NCBI RefSeq assembly: GCF_946190065.1
Contig: NZ_CAMHZD010000003.1
Location: forward strand, 83,940 to 147,939
Reading direction: 5' to 3'
DNA: 64,000 nt
Origin: Streptococcus mitis
GTDB lineage: Bacteria; Bacillota; Bacilli; Lactobacillales; Streptococcaceae
Shown: positions 63,273 to 64,000 of the stretch, piece after piece
How positions within the stretch are numbered: position 1 is the first letter of the stretch
Layout of the letters: each line of letters opens with the position of its first letter
Made by a program: the position numbers and the translations under genes
The notes under the pieces: model-generated
The model's database searches: none
What the model saw: the letters and a program-made list of their open reading frames with translations, nothing else
What the model was told of the DNA's origin: nothing

Positions 63273-63300
63273 TAGCCTATGATATAGACACAATACTTAA
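63273..63300 (+). repeat. Direct repeats DRa and DRb, antitoxin side
   Basis: TAGCCTATGAT (63273-63283; 10 of 11 identical to the toxin-side copy) and GACACAATACTTAA (63287-63300; 13 of 14 identical). The gap between them is 2 bases longer than in the toxin-side copy. Confidence 0.8.
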
Positions 63301-63309
63301 TTCCCTTTT

Positions 63310-63338
63310 ATTATCCCATAATTCACAAAATTTGTCAA
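63310..63338 (-). promoter_or_regulatory. Antitoxin RNA promoter
   Basis: Minus strand TTGACA (63338-63333), exactly 17 bases, GATAAT (63315-63310). A near-consensus promoter, stronger by sequence than that of fst, as expected for an antitoxin RNA. Confidence 0.82.
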
Positions 63339-63710
63339 AGGTTTATATTCTCGGCTTTGCAAGCTTTAACCGCTTTATAACAAGACTTTCAAGTTTAAGA
63401 GAAAATTAGGGATTCTATCAATTTCATAGAAATTTTGATTTAGTAAACGAAGAGACAATCTTATATGTCACTTCTCATTTAATACGCCACTACTAGACAA
63501 GCAAAATCATTATTACAGTAGTTCCAGTCCCTCAATTAACAGTCACTTACATTCAAAGTGAGGTTGAAGTAGCCGAAGTAACAGCAAACCTATTTCTTAG
63601 TCATATTCGCTAAAAAGATCCCCGCCAATTCCCCGACCAAAATCCGAAAAATATCTGAAAATATCGAAAAATGATGTTTAGAACACTCCCAAAAAGCCTA
63701 GAACAAAGCC
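63339..63710. other. Unassigned region between toxin locus and csRNA B
   Basis: No complete gene. A start-less plus-strand frame ends at 63613 (ITVVPVPQLTVTYIQSEVEV... LFLSHIR) and a start-less minus-strand frame ends at 63590 (IFSDIFRILVGELAGIFLAN). Both look coding-like and may be gene remnants, but cannot both be real. I recognise neither. Confidence 0.35.
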
Positions 63711-63807
63711 AAAAAACTCCACCTGATTGGGTGGAGTTAAGGGAGATTATTATGAAAAAGAAAAGTTTAGGATTTTATTAAATAAAGTTAGGAGGTCTTT
63801 ATTTAAT
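63711..63807 (-). ncRNA. CiaR-dependent small RNA (csRNA), copy B
   Basis: A minus-strand RNA of about 97 bases is predicted. Its 5' end forms a perfect 13-bp stem TTATTAAATAAAG / CTTTATTTAATAA with ACCTCCTAA, a full anti-Shine-Dalgarno, in the loop. It then carries CATAATAATCTCCCTTAA, complementary to SD plus start codon, and ends in ACTCCACCCAATCAGGTGGA plus a U run. CiaR box and -10 lie upstream. It shares its central and terminator sequence with copy A 2.4 kb away, so the two probably arose by duplication. Confidence 0.87.
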
Positions 63808-63813
63808 AACTAT

Positions 63814-63846
63814 ATGATACAAGACGAAGCTTAAAACTAGCTTAAC
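63814..63846 (-). promoter_or_regulatory. CiaR box and promoter of csRNA B
   Basis: Minus strand: GTTAAG (63846-63841), CTAGT, TTTAAG (63835-63830), 10 bases, TATCAT (63819-63814). Same geometry as copy A. Confidence 0.85.
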
Positions 63847-63900
63847 TTTTCTCAAATTTTACTATTTTGCAAAAAATTTCTATCACCATCACCTCACCAC

Positions 63901-63932
63901 GAAAAAAAGCCACCTGATTGGGTGAGGCCACT
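63901..63932 (-). terminator. csRNA-type terminator at the window edge
   Basis: GAAAAAAAGCCACCTGATTG then GGTGAGGC on the plus strand is the same terminator type as in the csRNAs, in minus orientation. The RNA or gene it closes would begin near or beyond base 64000; no CiaR box lies inside the window. Confidence 0.5.
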
Positions 63933-64000
63933 GAAAAAATAGGTCTCTTACTTTTAATGAAATGAAAACCGAGGAATCTCTCGTTAATTTGAGCGAGTTC

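Larger units (their letters stand above)
63225..63303 (-). ncRNA. Antisense antitoxin RNA (RNA II-like)
   Basis: A roughly 75-80-base minus-strand RNA is predicted from the promoter at 63310-63338. It opens through TTAAGTATTGTGTC and ATCATAGGCTA, the complements of the downstream DRb and DRa copies, and these can pair with the toxin mRNA copies at its start codon. It then ends in the shared terminator. The order and size match RNA II of pAD1 par. Transcript ends are inferred. Confidence 0.8.

Noticed and set aside
63401-63420. CiaR box near TTTCAAGTTTAAG
   Set aside because: The hexamers are adjacent without the required 5-base spacing and no -10 follows at 10 bases.
63961-64000. Start of a plus-strand gene (ATGAAAACCGAGGAATCT) at the window edge
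   Set aside because: No ribosome site precedes it and only 12 codons are visible.

Overview
The window is ordinary low-GC Firmicutes chromosome, and nearly every gene matches the mitis group of Streptococcus (S. mitis, S. oralis, S. pneumoniae). Evidence includes BOX repeats, a ComX box ahead of cinA-recA-dinF, streptococcal RpoB/RpoC, an LPNTG-anchored pullulanase (SpuA/PulA type) and CiaR-driven small RNAs. No lytA follows dinF and no pilus islet lies beside pfl, so a commensal mitis-group strain is more likely than a typical pneumococcus. Local gene blocks look pneumococcal but are joined in a different order, from recalled synteny. There is no rRNA, tRNA, CRISPR array, prophage or intact insertion sequence.

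Layout. Bases 1-3083: an ECF-type vitamin or precursor transporter (ATPase cut by the window edge, UPF0397 membrane component) with a SAM hydrolase-family gene. 3272-6064: potassium uptake trkA-trkH. 6367-10982: pflB, dinB, uppP. 11044-15377: a DUF2207 membrane protein and a polar amino-acid ABC transporter. 15468-16525: a small HTH gene and a long AT-rich gap with a promoter-driven tiny ORF. 16526-21250: ilvB-ilvN-ilvC-ilvA, with a BOX element inside the operon and a CodY-like box upstream. 21451-23830: fakA, an Asp23 protein and rpmB. 23937-25694: a LytTR regulator with a LiaF-like membrane partner, and a PAP2 phosphatase. 25927-29891: a MarR-controlled heterodimeric ABC exporter. 30069-34832: yebC and the competence operon cinA-recA-dinF. 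34921-38213: LCP protein, acetyltransferase, tsaE, a membrane protein, ndk. 38320-45641: rpoB-rpoC behind a structured leader. 46124-51638: an Mga-like regulator and pullulanase. 51737-61101: LLM oxidoreductase, glmS, bglA, and the uppS-cdsA-rseP-proS envelope cluster. 61446-62997: a nucleotidyltransferase and ruvB. 63000-64000: a small-RNA-rich end.

The most notable part is 61300-64000. It holds an Fst/pAD1-par-type type I toxin-antitoxin locus: a 30-aa toxin ORF, a sequestered ribosome site, two pairs of direct repeats, a convergent antisense RNA and a shared bidirectional terminator. On either side are two CiaR-regulated csRNA genes on the minus strand, with anti-Shine-Dalgarno motifs. A further csRNA-like terminator lies at the window edge and a decayed one upstream of ruvB.

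Other regulatory structure read directly: three matching palindromes around the marR promoter, a 21-bp-phased direct repeat upstream of the LytTR promoter, paired NagR-like sites flanking the glmS promoter, cre sites over the pflB and pullulanase promoters, and a terminator-like hairpin in the rpoB leader.
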